Positions 7,640 through 16,452 of a stretch of DNA of 64,000 nt are shown here, piece after piece. Position numbers and translations under genes: made by a program. The notes below the pieces were generated by a model that saw only the letters and a list, made by a program, of their open reading frames with translations, was not told the origin of the DNA and did no database searches. Numbering within the stretch: position 1 is the first letter of the stretch; every line of letters begins with the position of its first letter. Location of the stretch: assembly GCF_001999245.1 (NCBI RefSeq), contig NZ_CP019630.1:1798001-1862000 (forward strand), in the 5' to 3' direction. This stretch comes from Roseibium algicola. GTDB taxonomy: Bacteria > Pseudomonadota > Alphaproteobacteria > Rhizobiales > Stappiaceae.

Positions 7640-10600
7640 GTGAGCGTGCTTCCGTCGCCTGACGAGTTCCAGCCCGAGCCGGTCCGTTATGCGGAGCTGG
7701 CCGTGACGTCGAATTTTTCGTTCCTGCGGGGGGCCTCCCATCCGGAGGAGCTGGTGACCCGTGCCGCCATGCTCAATCTCGATGCGGTTGCCATTACCGA
7801 CCGCAATTCGCTGGCCGGGGTTGTCCGGGCCTATTCGGCGCTGAAAGAGATCAAGCGGGCGGCGGCCGAGGAAGGCGTTCAGATCCGCTCGCATTCGCAG
7901 ATCGACACCTCCTCCCGCAAGGAGACGAACACGAGCCCGCCCCTGCCTGCCCCGCAGACGCTGAAGCTGCCGCGGCTGATCGTCGGCGCGCGGCTTTGCC
8001 TGCAGGACAGCCCGCTGCACTGGGTGGCGCTGCCGACCGACCGCGCCGCCTATGAGCGGCTGAGCCAGTTGCTTACCCTCGGCAAGCGGCGTGCGGAAAA
8101 GGGCGAGTGTCACCTGAATTTCACCGACCTGATGAACGCCTGCAAGGGCATGATCCTGATTGCCCTGCCGCAGCCGGAGATGGCGCGCGAGACGATTTGT
8201 GAGACGGCTAAGGATCACATTCGCCGCCTGCGCCAGGAAGCGCCGGGACATGTGTTTCTGGGCGCGGCGCCCCGCTATGACGGCACCGACCAGGCCTGGT
8301 TCCGCACCTGCGCCCGCGCGGCGCATTCGCTTGCCGCGCCGATGGTCGCCGTCGGCGACGTGATGATGCACCATGCCGGCCGGCGCCGGCTGGCCGATGT
8401 GCTGACGTGCCTGCGCGAAGGCTGTACCATCGACGATATCGGCACACGGGCCCTGCCCAATGGCGAACGCCGGCTGAAGGCGCCGGAGGATATGGCCAGG
8501 CTGTTCCGCCACCATCCGGCAGCCCTGCGCCGGACGCTTGAGATCGCCACCCGCTGCAGCTTCGATCTTTCCGAACTTTCCTACCAATATCCGGACGAGA
8601 TCACGGGCAACGAACCGCCCCAGGAGCGGTTGGAACGGCTGACCTACGAGGGGCTGGAAAGACGGTATCCCGCGGGCGTGCCGGACCATGCGCTGGCGCT
8701 GGCGGAAAAGGAACTGAAGCTGATCCGCAAACTTGCCTTTGCCGCCTATTTCCTGACCGTGCATGACATCATCCGCTTTGCCCGCAGCAAGAACATCCTG
8801 TGCCAGGGGCGCGGCTCGGCGGCCAATTCCATCATCTGCTATGCGCTCGGCATCACCGATGTGGGGCCGGAAACCATCACCATGGTGTCGGAGCGCTTCA
8901 TCTCCGAGCACCGGGGCGAGCCGCCGGACATCGATGTCGATTTCGAGCATGAACGCCGCGAGGAGGTGATCCAGTATGTCTATGAAAAATACGGCCGCCA
9001 CCGCGCCGGGCTCTGCGCCACGGTGATCCACTTCCGCACCCGCGCGGCGATCCGCGAGGTCGGCAAGGTGATGGGCCTGAATGCGGATGTCACCGCCGCG
9101 CTGGCCGGGCAGATCTGGGGCAGTTCCAGCAAGGGGCCGGAAGAAACGCGGATGCGGGAGATCGGGCTCGATCTCGACAATTCGCGCGTTCGCCAGACCA
9201 TCGAGCTGATCCGCGAAATCATCGGCTTTCCGCGCCATCTCAGCCAGCATGTCGGCGGGTTCGTGATCACGCAGGGGCGGCTCGACGCGCTCTGCCCGAT
9301 CGAGAACGCGGCCATGGAAAACCGCACGGTGATCGAATGGGACAAGGACGATATCGACGCGCTCGGCATCCTGAAGGTGGATCTGCTCAGCCTCGGCATG
9401 CTGACCTGCATCCGCAAGTGCTTCGAGCTGATCGACACCCACCATGGCCAGGAACTGACACTCGGCACCGTGCCCCAGGCCGACAGGAAGACCTATGACA
9501 TGCTGTGCGTAGCCGATGCCATCGGCGTCTTTCAGGTGGAAAGCCGGGCGCAGATGAACTTCCTGCCGCGCATGCGCCCGCGCCAGTTCTACGACCTCGT
9601 CATCGAGGTGGCGATCGTGCGCCCCGGCCCGATCCAGGGCGGCATGGTGCACCCTTACATCAACCGCCGCCAGGGCCGGGAGAAGGTCACCTTCCCCTCA
9701 AAGGCGCTGGAGGAGGTGCTGGGCAAGACGCTTGGCGTGCCGCTGTTCCAGGAACAGGCGATGCAGATTGCCGTGGTTGCCGCCGGGTTCACACCGTCGG
9801 AAGCCGACAAGCTGCGCCGCTCCATGGCCACCTTTCGGCGCATGGGCACCATCGGGCAGCTGAAGGACAAGTTCATCTCCGGCATGCTGGAGCGCGGCTA
9901 CGAGCTGGAATTCGCCCAGAACTGCTTCGGCCAGATCGAAGGGTTCGGCGAATACGGCTTTCCGGAAAGCCATGCCGCCGCCTTTGCCATGCTGGCCTAT
10001 GTCTCGGCCTATCTGAAATGCCACTTCCCGGCAGAGTTCGCCTGCGCGCTGCTGAACGCCCAGCCGATGGGCTTCTATGCCCCGGCGCAGATCGTGCGCG
10101 ATGCCCGCGAGCACCAGGTGGAGGTGCGCCCGGTGTGCGTCAACACCAGCCTGTGGGACAACACCCTGGAGCGGCGCAGCGACGGCGCGCTGGCGCTGCG
10201 CCTGGGGTTTCGCCAGATCAAGGGCCTGCGCGAGGAGGACGCGGCCTGGATCGTCGCGGCCCGCGGCAACGGCTATCCGGATACGGAAACCCTGTGGCTG
10301 CGCACCGGCGTCATGCCGGCCACGCTGGAGCGGCTGGCCGAAGCCGATGCCTTTGCCGGCATGGGGCTCAGCCGCCGGGCCGCGCTCTGGCAGGTGAAGA
10401 CCATCCGCAGCCCCAAGCCGCTGCCGCTCTTCAACGACCCCATCGACGGCGAGGCGATCTTCGAGCCGGATGTCCTCCTGCCCACCATGCATCTGGGGCA
10501 GGAAGTGGTGGAGGATTACCTGTCCACCCGGCTGACCTTGCGCGCCCACCCGATGGAGCTGCTGCGCCCGCATATCGCGCATCTGACCCCGCATGACCGG

Positions 10601-11029
10601 CTGGCGGCGCTGACCCCGCGCGAGGCGCGCCGCGTTTCCGTCTGCGGGCTGGTGATCACCCGCCAGCGCCCGGGCACGGCCTCGGGCGTGATCTTCCTGA
10701 CGCTGGAGGACGAGACCGGCGTTTCCAACGTGGTCGTCTGGCCGAAGATGTACGAAAAATTCCGGCCCGCCGTTCTCGGCGGACGGCTCCTCAAGGTCAC
10801 CGGGCGGCTGGAGCGCGAAGGCATGGTCGTTCACCTGATCGCCGACCACATCGAAGACCGCTCCCGCGACCTGTCGCTTCTCGGCCACCCGAACGACGAC
10901 GTTCTGGGCCAGACGACCACCAAGACCGACGACGTGCCGGTGCACCTGAAATCAGACGCACAACGCACCCGCGCCATGCACCCGCGCGAACAGGCCAAGC
11001 GGCTGTTCCCGAGCCGGGATTTTCATTGA
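7640..11029 (+). CDS. dnaE2: Error-prone DNA polymerase DnaE2 (ImuC)
   Basis: C-family polymerase alpha-subunit paralogue that performs lesion bypass with ImuA and ImuB after DNA damage. It is 1129 residues from the GTG at 7640, which is preceded by AGGGAGG at good spacing; the frame is open further upstream without a better start. An N-terminal PHP domain begins at YAELAVTSNFSFLRGASHPEEL. The polymerase core includes GRGSAANSIICYALGI and PDIDVDF (residues about 428-434), which carries catalytic aspartates, and later FQEQAMQIAVVAAGF. An OB-fold near residues 1000-1075 (VSVCGLVITRQRP ... FLTLEDETG) is present. A low-complexity insert near residues 85-105 (DTSSRKETNTSPPLPAPQ) interrupts the PHP region. 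Confidence 0.93.
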   Translation: MSVLPSPDEFQPEPVRYAELAVTSNFSFLRGASHPEELVTRAAMLNLDAVAITDRNSLAGVVRAYSALKEIKRAAAEEGVQIRSHSQIDTSSRKETNTSPPLPAPQTLKLPRLIVGARLCLQDSPLHWVALPTDRAAYERLSQLLTLGKRRAEKGECHLNFTDLMNACKGMILIALPQPEMARETICETAKDHIRRLRQEAPGHVFLGAAPRYDGTDQAWFRTCARAAHSLAAPMVAVGDVMMHHAGRRRLADVLTCLREGCTIDDIGTRALPNGERRLKAPEDMARLFRHHPAALRRTLEIATRCSFDLSELSYQYPDEITGNEPPQERLERLTYEGLERRYPAGVPDHALALAEKELKLIRKLAFAAYFLTVHDIIRFARSKNILCQGRGSAANSIICYALGITDVGPETITMVSERFISEHRGEPPDIDVDFEHERREEVIQYVYEKYGRHRAGLCATVIHFRTRAAIREVGKVMGLNADVTAALAGQIWGSSSKGPEETRMREIGLDLDNSRVRQTIELIREIIGFPRHLSQHVGGFVITQGRLDALCPIENAAMENRTVIEWDKDDIDALGILKVDLLSLGMLTCIRKCFELIDTHHGQELTLGTVPQADRKTYDMLCVADAIGVFQVESRAQMNFLPRMRPRQFYDLVIEVAIVRPGPIQGGMVHPYINRRQGREKVTFPSKALEEVLGKTLGVPLFQEQAMQIAVVAAGFTPSEADKLRRSMATFRRMGTIGQLKDKFISGMLERGYELEFAQNCFGQIEGFGEYGFPESHAAAFAMLAYVSAYLKCHFPAEFACALLNAQPMGFYAPAQIVRDAREHQVEVRPVCVNTSLWDNTLERRSDGALALRLGFRQIKGLREEDAAWIVAARGNGYPDTETLWLRTGVMPATLERLAEADAFAGMGLSRRAALWQVKTIRSPKPLPLFNDPIDGEAIFEPDVLLPTMHLGQEVVEDYLSTRLTLRAHPMELLRPHIAHLTPHDRLAALTPREARRVSVCGLVITRQRPGTASGVIFLTLEDETGVSNVVVWPKMYEKFRPAVLGGRLLKVTGRLEREGMVVHLIADHIEDRSRDLSLLGHPNDDVLGQTTTKTDDVPVHLKSDAQRTRAMHPREQAKRLFPSRDFH

Positions 11030-11288
11030 GGAGTGGTGTCTTGGATGGGCGGGGAGCGGACGTTTGCTGCGCGAGAAGCGGACAGACCGAAAAGCGCAGA
11101 AAACAGACTGACTGCTTTCAATCATTAAAAGCATTGGCTTGCCGTTCAGAATCCTATCGTAACTCAATCAGCTCACGGCCAACAAAATTAGTTTAAAAAC
11201 TGACCGTGTCACCACCACTCTTTCACCCGCCACACCGAGCGCGATATTGATCGCGGCTACTTGATCGCAGGCACCGTGGCAGGACAGC

Positions 11289-12086
11289 CTAGCCTTTCGT
11301 TTTCAGCTGAAGCAGCCTCGTCTCCATCTCTGCGACGAACTGCCTGTCGTGCGACCGGCCAAGGTATTTCTCGGCCCATTCACCCGTAACCACATAACGA
11401 CGCAGCCAGACTTCAAGTGCTGGCACATCCTCGGCGTTCTTGTCCAGTAAACCCGAGAAATAGTTGCCAGCCTGTGCAGCGAGCTGAGCCATCTCTTGGA
11501 GTACGGCCTTCATCAGTGGTGCATCAAAAAAAGGTCCCATGACGACTTGGCCGCCACCGGTCGGTCGCATCAGCGCGAAGCCATGCAAAGTCGCATGTGC
11601 AGCATACTCGCAGAATAACTTGTATGCCGCGCCGCGCTTGCGTTCCTTGAAATTATCAAAGTTATCGAGGAACTCACGAACCTTTACCGGCGCAAAAATC
11701 TGTCGGCGCTTTTTATCGTCAGATTCCCGCCACTCAGTTATCTTGCTTGGATCGCGATCGAACCAGCCCCACAAATATACAATCTCCATAATGTCGCGCA
11801 AAGTCGCTGCTGCAAGCTGATAGTAACCTCGGGTGAGCTGGCCAAACGCCGATCCGAGGTCATTGAATATCCGAGCGCCGAGCAGCTGTATGGTTTCCTG
11901 ATCGAGATCGACTGCATCGCGCTTTGCAAAGAAATCTATATGATCCATCACCGCTTCAATTAATTCGACATGGTTCAGAAGTTCTACATCGGCCTCAATC
12001 ACGGCAATTGACTGTTTGCGGATGTACTCCTCGCCTTCATTAAGCCGTGCCATGTTCTTAGGAATTTTACCGCCTTGGGCAGGCAT
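11289..12086 (-). CDS. Hypothetical protein in AT-richer accessory patch
   Basis: 265-residue, largely helical protein without signal peptide or membrane span; I do not recognise the family. The middle part (LGSAFGQLTRGYYQLAAATLRDIMEIVYLWG, residues about 75-110, with an acidic DRDPSKITEW stretch after it) looks like the helical bundles of DUF5677-type or abortive-infection-like proteins. That is only a resemblance in pattern. ATG 12086 is preferred over an in-frame GTG nine bases upstream because GAAAGG lies eight bases before it. It is transcribed in the same direction as the HEPN-type and AlbA_2 genes upstream but is 157 bases away from them. Confidence 0.6.
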   Translation of the reverse strand: MPAQGGKIPKNMARLNEGEEYIRKQSIAVIEADVELLNHVELIEAVMDHIDFFAKRDAVDLDQETIQLLGARIFNDLGSAFGQLTRGYYQLAAATLRDIMEIVYLWGWFDRDPSKITEWRESDDKKRRQIFAPVKVREFLDNFDNFKERKRGAAYKLFCEYAAHATLHGFALMRPTGGGQVVMGPFFDAPLMKAVLQEMAQLAAQAGNYFSGLLDKNAEDVPALEVWLRRYVVTGEWAEKYLGRSHDRQFVAEMETRLLQLKTKG

Positions 12087-12243
12087 CAGCGACACCTTTC
12101 AATTTAGCCAGGAGGGGACTGGCGGCTCTTGCACATGGATAGGCAAAGCTGCTGACCTGTTCGCCTTTCGCGGGCCGATCATAAATATCGGCCCTGAGCG
12201 AGTGTTCATAGCGTAGCAACGAATGGAGATCTCGCGTCTCAAC

Positions 12244-12825
12244 CTACTTAATCGGAGCTGCAAAAACTGAGATTTCTGCTTCCATTTTGGCGATCAATTG
12301 TGCGGCCAGTTCGATGTATTCAATTGCCTGAGCTTCTGTAGCGGTAAATTCAGAGTGGGTAATTTTGTTTCTAAGTTGACGTAGATCACGGAATATTTTC
12401 AGCTCTCTCGTTCCCAGGGCTTTAGTCTTCTCGAGTACACGCTCGATTAACCTGTACGGCGCTGCCACCTTATAGTCTGGTGTGACCCCTTTCACTTCAA
12501 GAAGCTTTTTCGCTGACCTCTCAATTTCTCGAAATGCTTCTACTATTGCCGCATTTGGAGAGATTCTTGAAATTTGTTTTAAGTTCTCTTGAAAGTCCTC
12601 AATTACTTCATCGTCTTGAATGTTCTCAAATCCTGCTTCCTTGGCTTCTTTTTCAATTCTAACCAGCTCGCGATCAAACTCTGCCTCCAATTCTTTATAT
12701 TTGAGCTTGTGAAGACGGGGGATCGCTCTTTCTATTGGCTCTTTGAGAACCAAAAGAGTAACTACGACAACAACAGGCCAAGCCAATGAACTAACAACCG
12801 AGGCTATGAAATCTAACCAATTCAT
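12244..12825 (-). CDS. Membrane-anchored HEPN-like protein
   Basis: 193 residues. One N-terminal transmembrane helix (residues 8-27, SSLAWPVVVVVTLLVLK) is followed by a charged coiled-coil-like stretch (residues 35-85). The C-terminal helical domain has R152-NKIT-H157, the Rx4-6H signature of HEPN ribonuclease domains. HEPN proteins are often RNA-cleaving toxins or effectors in immunity; here the domain would face the cytoplasm, tethered to the membrane. The gene is 24 bases downstream of the AlbA_2 gene and almost certainly co-transcribed with it. DUF4145-like proteins share this layout and are an alternative label. Base composition is visibly AT-richer than the neighbouring core genes. Confidence 0.6.
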   Translation of the reverse strand: MNWLDFIASVVSSLAWPVVVVVTLLVLKEPIERAIPRLHKLKYKELEAEFDRELVRIEKEAKEAGFENIQDDEVIEDFQENLKQISRISPNAAIVEAFREIERSAKKLLEVKGVTPDYKVAAPYRLIERVLEKTKALGTRELKIFRDLRQLRNKITHSEFTATEAQAIEYIELAAQLIAKMEAEISVFAAPIK

Positions 12826-12849
12826 GCGTACACACTCTGTTTGTGGTGA

Positions 12850-14019
12850 CTAACGGCCAGTCCAATTTCCTTCCTCATCGAAATAAGGGCATCTCTCAAA
12901 ATCAAAGGCGTTCCAAAGATAATTCATCTGTTCGGCGACAACGTTCTGATAGTTGCCATCATCTCGATGGTTAGCAATGATAGTAGACGGTAGGTGTAAC
13001 TCCTCACGTTCGTAAGGTGGAGGTGTATCGAAATACTCTTGAGGAACAGCCAGCTGCACGCCGTTCATCCTAAAGAATGACAGTTGCAGCAAAACAGGCG
13101 TTGACGTTTCCAGAGCCTGAAGTCCGCCCATATATGATGAAACAGCTTCGAAAATTCTCCGAGGTTGCACACCACCAGCGAAGTACTGTCCCTCGTTTCT
13201 GTTCGAAATAACGCTTGCGCTTGTTGCCTCGACACTTCCGTTACGGAAAATCTGGGTATATCCATGACAAACTTCGCCTGGCCGGAATACAACAAAGCCG
13301 TCCAAATTAATTCGAAACGAGTCCCCAGACGATCCTAGGGGGCGAAACGCTGCTCTTTGCCGACCAAGCGTCGTGACATCAAGCCGACGATCCGCACCAA
13401 AATCTGGCAAAGGAATTAAATGCACAACCAGGACAGCTCTGTCCGATGGCAGAGTTAAGGCACCATCGTTTGCTTGAATCCGCAAAAACCTTTCATTAAC
13501 AAAACTTCTGGCTCGTTCCTCAATAGAGCGCTGCTGACCAAAAAGGGCACGCAACTCCTCCAAAGAAAGCTCATACGCGCCTGAAGAATTCCTAGAATAG
13601 TAACGATTTCTGTTCTTAAAAATTACTCTGTGAGGGGGATTGTAACTGTGAGGAACGTGAATGACAATGCAGTCTCCATCGTCAACTTGTACACGTTTCA
13701 TGCGCAAGCCTATGATCGACGGCTCTAACCCCGTGCGGGCAATATTCTCTAGGCGTAGTAGTTCGCTGTCTACATCAATTCCGGAGAGAGGCATCAACTC
13801 CCTTGCCACTCCGTTTTCTTCGTTAATACCGATAATTAAATGTCCACCAAGGCTGTTGGCCAAGGATGAAATGTCTTTTAGAAACTCTTTCTTATCATTA
13901 TCGGAATTGCCGTAGGTTTCGCGCTTAAACTCAAGGTGGACTGATTCCGTTGCACCCGCATCCAACAAACCTTGCATGGTTGTAAGATCAATGTTGTCAA
14001 AATTCGTTCCAAGCAACAT
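12850..14019 (-). CDS. AlbA_2 / Schlafen-type DNA- or RNA-binding domain protein
   Basis: 389 residues. Residues about 22-145 match the AlbA_2 (Schlafen-like, formerly AAA_4) domain: E25-SVHLE-F (ESVHLEFK), FLKDISSLANSLGGHLIIGI, and a late NRNRYYSRNSSGAYELS strand pair leading to the LEELRALF helix. In Schlafen proteins this fold carries nuclease or nucleic-acid-binding activity through acidic residues; in bacteria it appears in regulators and in defence or toxin contexts. The C-terminal 230 residues are not recognised. It is first in a likely two-gene unit with the HEPN-like gene 24 bases downstream. The start ATG at 14019 is used; no strong Shine-Dalgarno is evident. No signal peptide. Confidence 0.7.
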   Translation of the reverse strand: MLLGTNFDNIDLTTMQGLLDAGATESVHLEFKRETYGNSDNDKKEFLKDISSLANSLGGHLIIGINEENGVARELMPLSGIDVDSELLRLENIARTGLEPSIIGLRMKRVQVDDGDCIVIHVPHSYNPPHRVIFKNRNRYYSRNSSGAYELSLEELRALFGQQRSIEERARSFVNERFLRIQANDGALTLPSDRAVLVVHLIPLPDFGADRRLDVTTLGRQRAAFRPLGSSGDSFRINLDGFVVFRPGEVCHGYTQIFRNGSVEATSASVISNRNEGQYFAGGVQPRRIFEAVSSYMGGLQALETSTPVLLQLSFFRMNGVQLAVPQEYFDTPPPYEREELHLPSTIIANHRDDGNYQNVVAEQMNYLWNAFDFERCPYFDEEGNWTGR

Positions 14020-14545
14020 GTATTCGGTGTTCCTCAGTGTGCCTCACGGTGCCGTTAGCATTCCGAAATTGAATTGATTTCTATTTATGGTAGCGACCCC
14101 ACTCCTCTACAGTCAAATAGGTTGGAAGTGCTCTCTGTATTGGAAGCAGGAATATCCAAGCGGCCTGAGGTAAACGTTATCCTTATTGCTCGATATTGGT
14201 CTTCGGTGCAGAGAAAAATCACTTTCCGTCTATATGAAACTTCACAGCCTGCGCAATCAATGGCAGCTTTACAGATCAGGCTGAATCCTGCGAACTATCG
14301 AAGTGAAAGCGTAGACTGGCAGCACACAGCAGGACCTGTTTTTGCTTGGGGCAAATTCCTGATATTCTGACTTTGAAGAAGCGAAATTTTTAAGCTGCCG
14401 CTGCGCAGCCTTCATTTGCACACCGCCAACCGCCCTCGGTCCATCCTATCAAACAAAATTTTCGAAGAGTCAAAGCCGCAACCAGTCACTTCACGCATTG
14501 ATGCGGTCTATACTACATTTGGTTAATGGGCCTAGGAGAACTGCT
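14020..14545. other. AT-rich gap with no supported gene
   Basis: About 525 bases between the divergent AlbA_2 gene and the plus-strand hypothetical at 14546. A 98-codon open frame at 14074-14370 has no ribosome-binding site and no recognisable features. The gap probably holds promoters for both flanking genes or remnants of lost DNA. Confidence 0.5.
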
Positions 14546-15193
14546 ATGGCGAAGAAACCTACAGGTAATGAAGGATCCAACCGGCTAGAGATCAAGAAGG
14601 ATGGCTCAGCGGAGTTGTCATTCGAGCGTGTCAGTCTCGGCGATGACAAGGCAGAGATCGAACGCAACATCATGGAACGTTTCGCGGCCGCTATGAAGGC
14701 GATGGGCTCTAGTTTCACATGGGTCCAAAACGAAGAGAATGATCTGGACTTTACCCTCACTTTTGAAGGCGGTGACTGCGTCGATTTAGATTTAACTGAG
14801 TTGATCTTGCCCGCCGCCAGAGGGGCGCCATTTGATCAGCCTAATCGCAGCCGTACATTTGGCATGGTGGCCGACACAATCGAAGACCTCGTTCGGAGAA
14901 AAGACGACCACTACCCTCCAGCTGGGCGTCCCAAGCATCTGTTAGTTTACACAACCCACTGGTCTTTCATGCCAACGTGGCAAGTTCTACGACTTGTTCA
15001 GGCTAACTTTCTAAAAGTTCCGCCAAAGGCGCTTGAGAACGTATTCTTTCTGTACAATGTCGGCGAAGGTGACCGCCCCGTACCATTACATCCGGCAGTA
15101 GCAGAATTAGTGGCGACCTTCGACGCAGAAGGGGCGCGAGATTTGGAATTTGTCCGCCTAGACCCATCTCTTGCAACGCTGGATACGCAGTAG
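14546..15193 (+). CDS. Hypothetical cytoplasmic protein
   Basis: 215 residues from ATG 14546, which has AGGAGA at ideal spacing; a longer frame from 14498 lacks one. No signal peptide or membrane span. The N-terminal half is charged. The segment around residues 85-95 (DFTLTFEGGDCVDLDLTEL) is followed by a hydrophobic strand HLLVYTTHWSFMPT near residue 135. The pattern of acidic strands is compatible with a nuclease-like alpha/beta fold, but no PD-(D/E)XK motif can be assigned. It is divergent from the AlbA_2/HEPN unit and is the right-hand member of the accessory patch. Confidence 0.55.
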   Translation: MAKKPTGNEGSNRLEIKKDGSAELSFERVSLGDDKAEIERNIMERFAAAMKAMGSSFTWVQNEENDLDFTLTFEGGDCVDLDLTELILPAARGAPFDQPNRSRTFGMVADTIEDLVRRKDDHYPPAGRPKHLLVYTTHWSFMPTWQVLRLVQANFLKVPPKALENVFFLYNVGEGDRPVPLHPAVAELVATFDAEGARDLEFVRLDPSLATLDTQ

Positions 15194-15452
15194 CGTCTGG
15201 GTGAGAACGATGTCTGATTCCTGAGCTTGGTAACGACTGTCTTTATGGCCGGAATGGTAGATGAAGCAGCCATTGATTGAGACCACGGCCCATGTCGGCT
15301 CCGCACCGAGTGCACAAGACCGCCCTGAAAGACCAGTCCACGCTTACCCAGCAAATCAACACCGGCTGAGCTGCCACTTCCGCCCTTTCAGCGCCCGGGA
15401 CAATGGCTTAAGAAAAGAACTCTTCAGCTTTTCCAGCGCTTAGAGGGAACAC

Positions 15453-16451
15453 ATGGAACAACGCAGATTGGGCGCCAACGGGCCGGAAGTGGGTGCCATC
15501 GGCTATGGGGCGATGTCCTTCTCCGACATGTACGGGCCGACGAACGAAACGGAAAGCCACGCCATTTTGAATGCCTGCCGCGATCTGGGAGTCACGCATC
15601 TGGACACGGCCAATGTCTACGGCATGGGCAAATCGGAAAGCGCCCTCGGCACCTATCTGAAAGCCAATCCGGGTGCGCGGGACGAATTCGTGATCGCGAC
15701 AAAGGCCACGATCACCACCGATGCGGACGGCAACCGCAGCTTCGACAATTCGGCGGAGCACCTTGAAGCCGAGCTGGACAAGTCTCTGCAGCGGCTCGGC
15801 GTGGAGTGTGTGGACCTGTTCTACGCCCATCGCCGCGACCCGCGCTTCACGCCGGAAGAAACGGCGGCCAATCTCGGCCGGCTGGTTGAAAAGGGCAAGA
15901 CCCGCGCCATCGGCCTGTCGGAAATCGCGCCATCTACCCTGCGGCGCGCCATGAAGGTGTTTCCTGTCGCGGCCGTTCAATCGGAATATTCGCTTTCCAC
16001 GCGCGCGCCCGATCTCGGGCTGGTGCAGGCCTGCGCCGAGCTTGGTGTTGCCATGGTGGCGTTCTCGCCCGTCGGCCGCTCGCTGCTGACGGACCATCCG
16101 ATCCCGCGCGAGCGGATCGCCGAGCTGCCGTTCCTCAGCACCAACCCGCGGTTCATGGAGCCGAACCTGACGGAGAACCTGCGCATCATGGAAGGCTTCC
16201 GCAAGCTTGCGGCGGACATGGGCACGACGGCGGCGGGGCTTGCGAATGCCTGGCTGCTGACCCGCGGGCCGCATGTGATCCCGATCCCGGGAACGCGCTC
16301 CGTGGAGCACCTGCGGGAATGCATCTCGGGCGCGGCGCTGAACCTGACGGCAGCGGATCTGGAGCGTATCGAGGCCGTGCTGCCCGTTGGCTGGGCCCAC
16401 GGCGACCGTTACTCGGACGTGCAAAGCATCGGGCCGGAGCGCTATTGCTGA
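15453..16451 (+). CDS. Aldo/keto reductase
   Basis: NADPH-dependent oxidoreductase of the AKR superfamily (general class of YajO/Tas-like proteins), 332 residues, TIM barrel. The catalytic tetrad is visible as D51, Y56, K84 and H126 (DTANVY, IATKA, YAHRRD). The C-terminal cofactor segment (HVIPIPGTRSVEHLREC) is intact. The substrate cannot be read from sequence. It is followed after one base by a spermidine-synthase-like gene, so the two are probably co-transcribed. GAGGGAAC precedes the ATG. Confidence 0.9.
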   Translation: MEQRRLGANGPEVGAIGYGAMSFSDMYGPTNETESHAILNACRDLGVTHLDTANVYGMGKSESALGTYLKANPGARDEFVIATKATITTDADGNRSFDNSAEHLEAELDKSLQRLGVECVDLFYAHRRDPRFTPEETAANLGRLVEKGKTRAIGLSEIAPSTLRRAMKVFPVAAVQSEYSLSTRAPDLGLVQACAELGVAMVAFSPVGRSLLTDHPIPRERIAELPFLSTNPRFMEPNLTENLRIMEGFRKLAADMGTTAAGLANAWLLTRGPHVIPIPGTRSVEHLRECISGAALNLTAADLERIEAVLPVGWAHGDRYSDVQSIGPERYC

Positions 16452-16452
16452 G

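Noticed and set aside
7118..9652. 844-codon minus-strand frame opposite imuB and dnaE2
   Set aside because: GC-rich antisense frame; the composition (His, Arg, Gly, Ala) is that of a shadow, and dnaE2 is unmistakable on the other strand.
9698..10945. 415-codon minus-strand frame inside dnaE2
   Set aside because: Antisense shadow of a strongly conserved polymerase region.
14074..14370. 98-codon frame in the AT-rich gap
   Set aside because: No start signal, no family resemblance and no support from neighbours.
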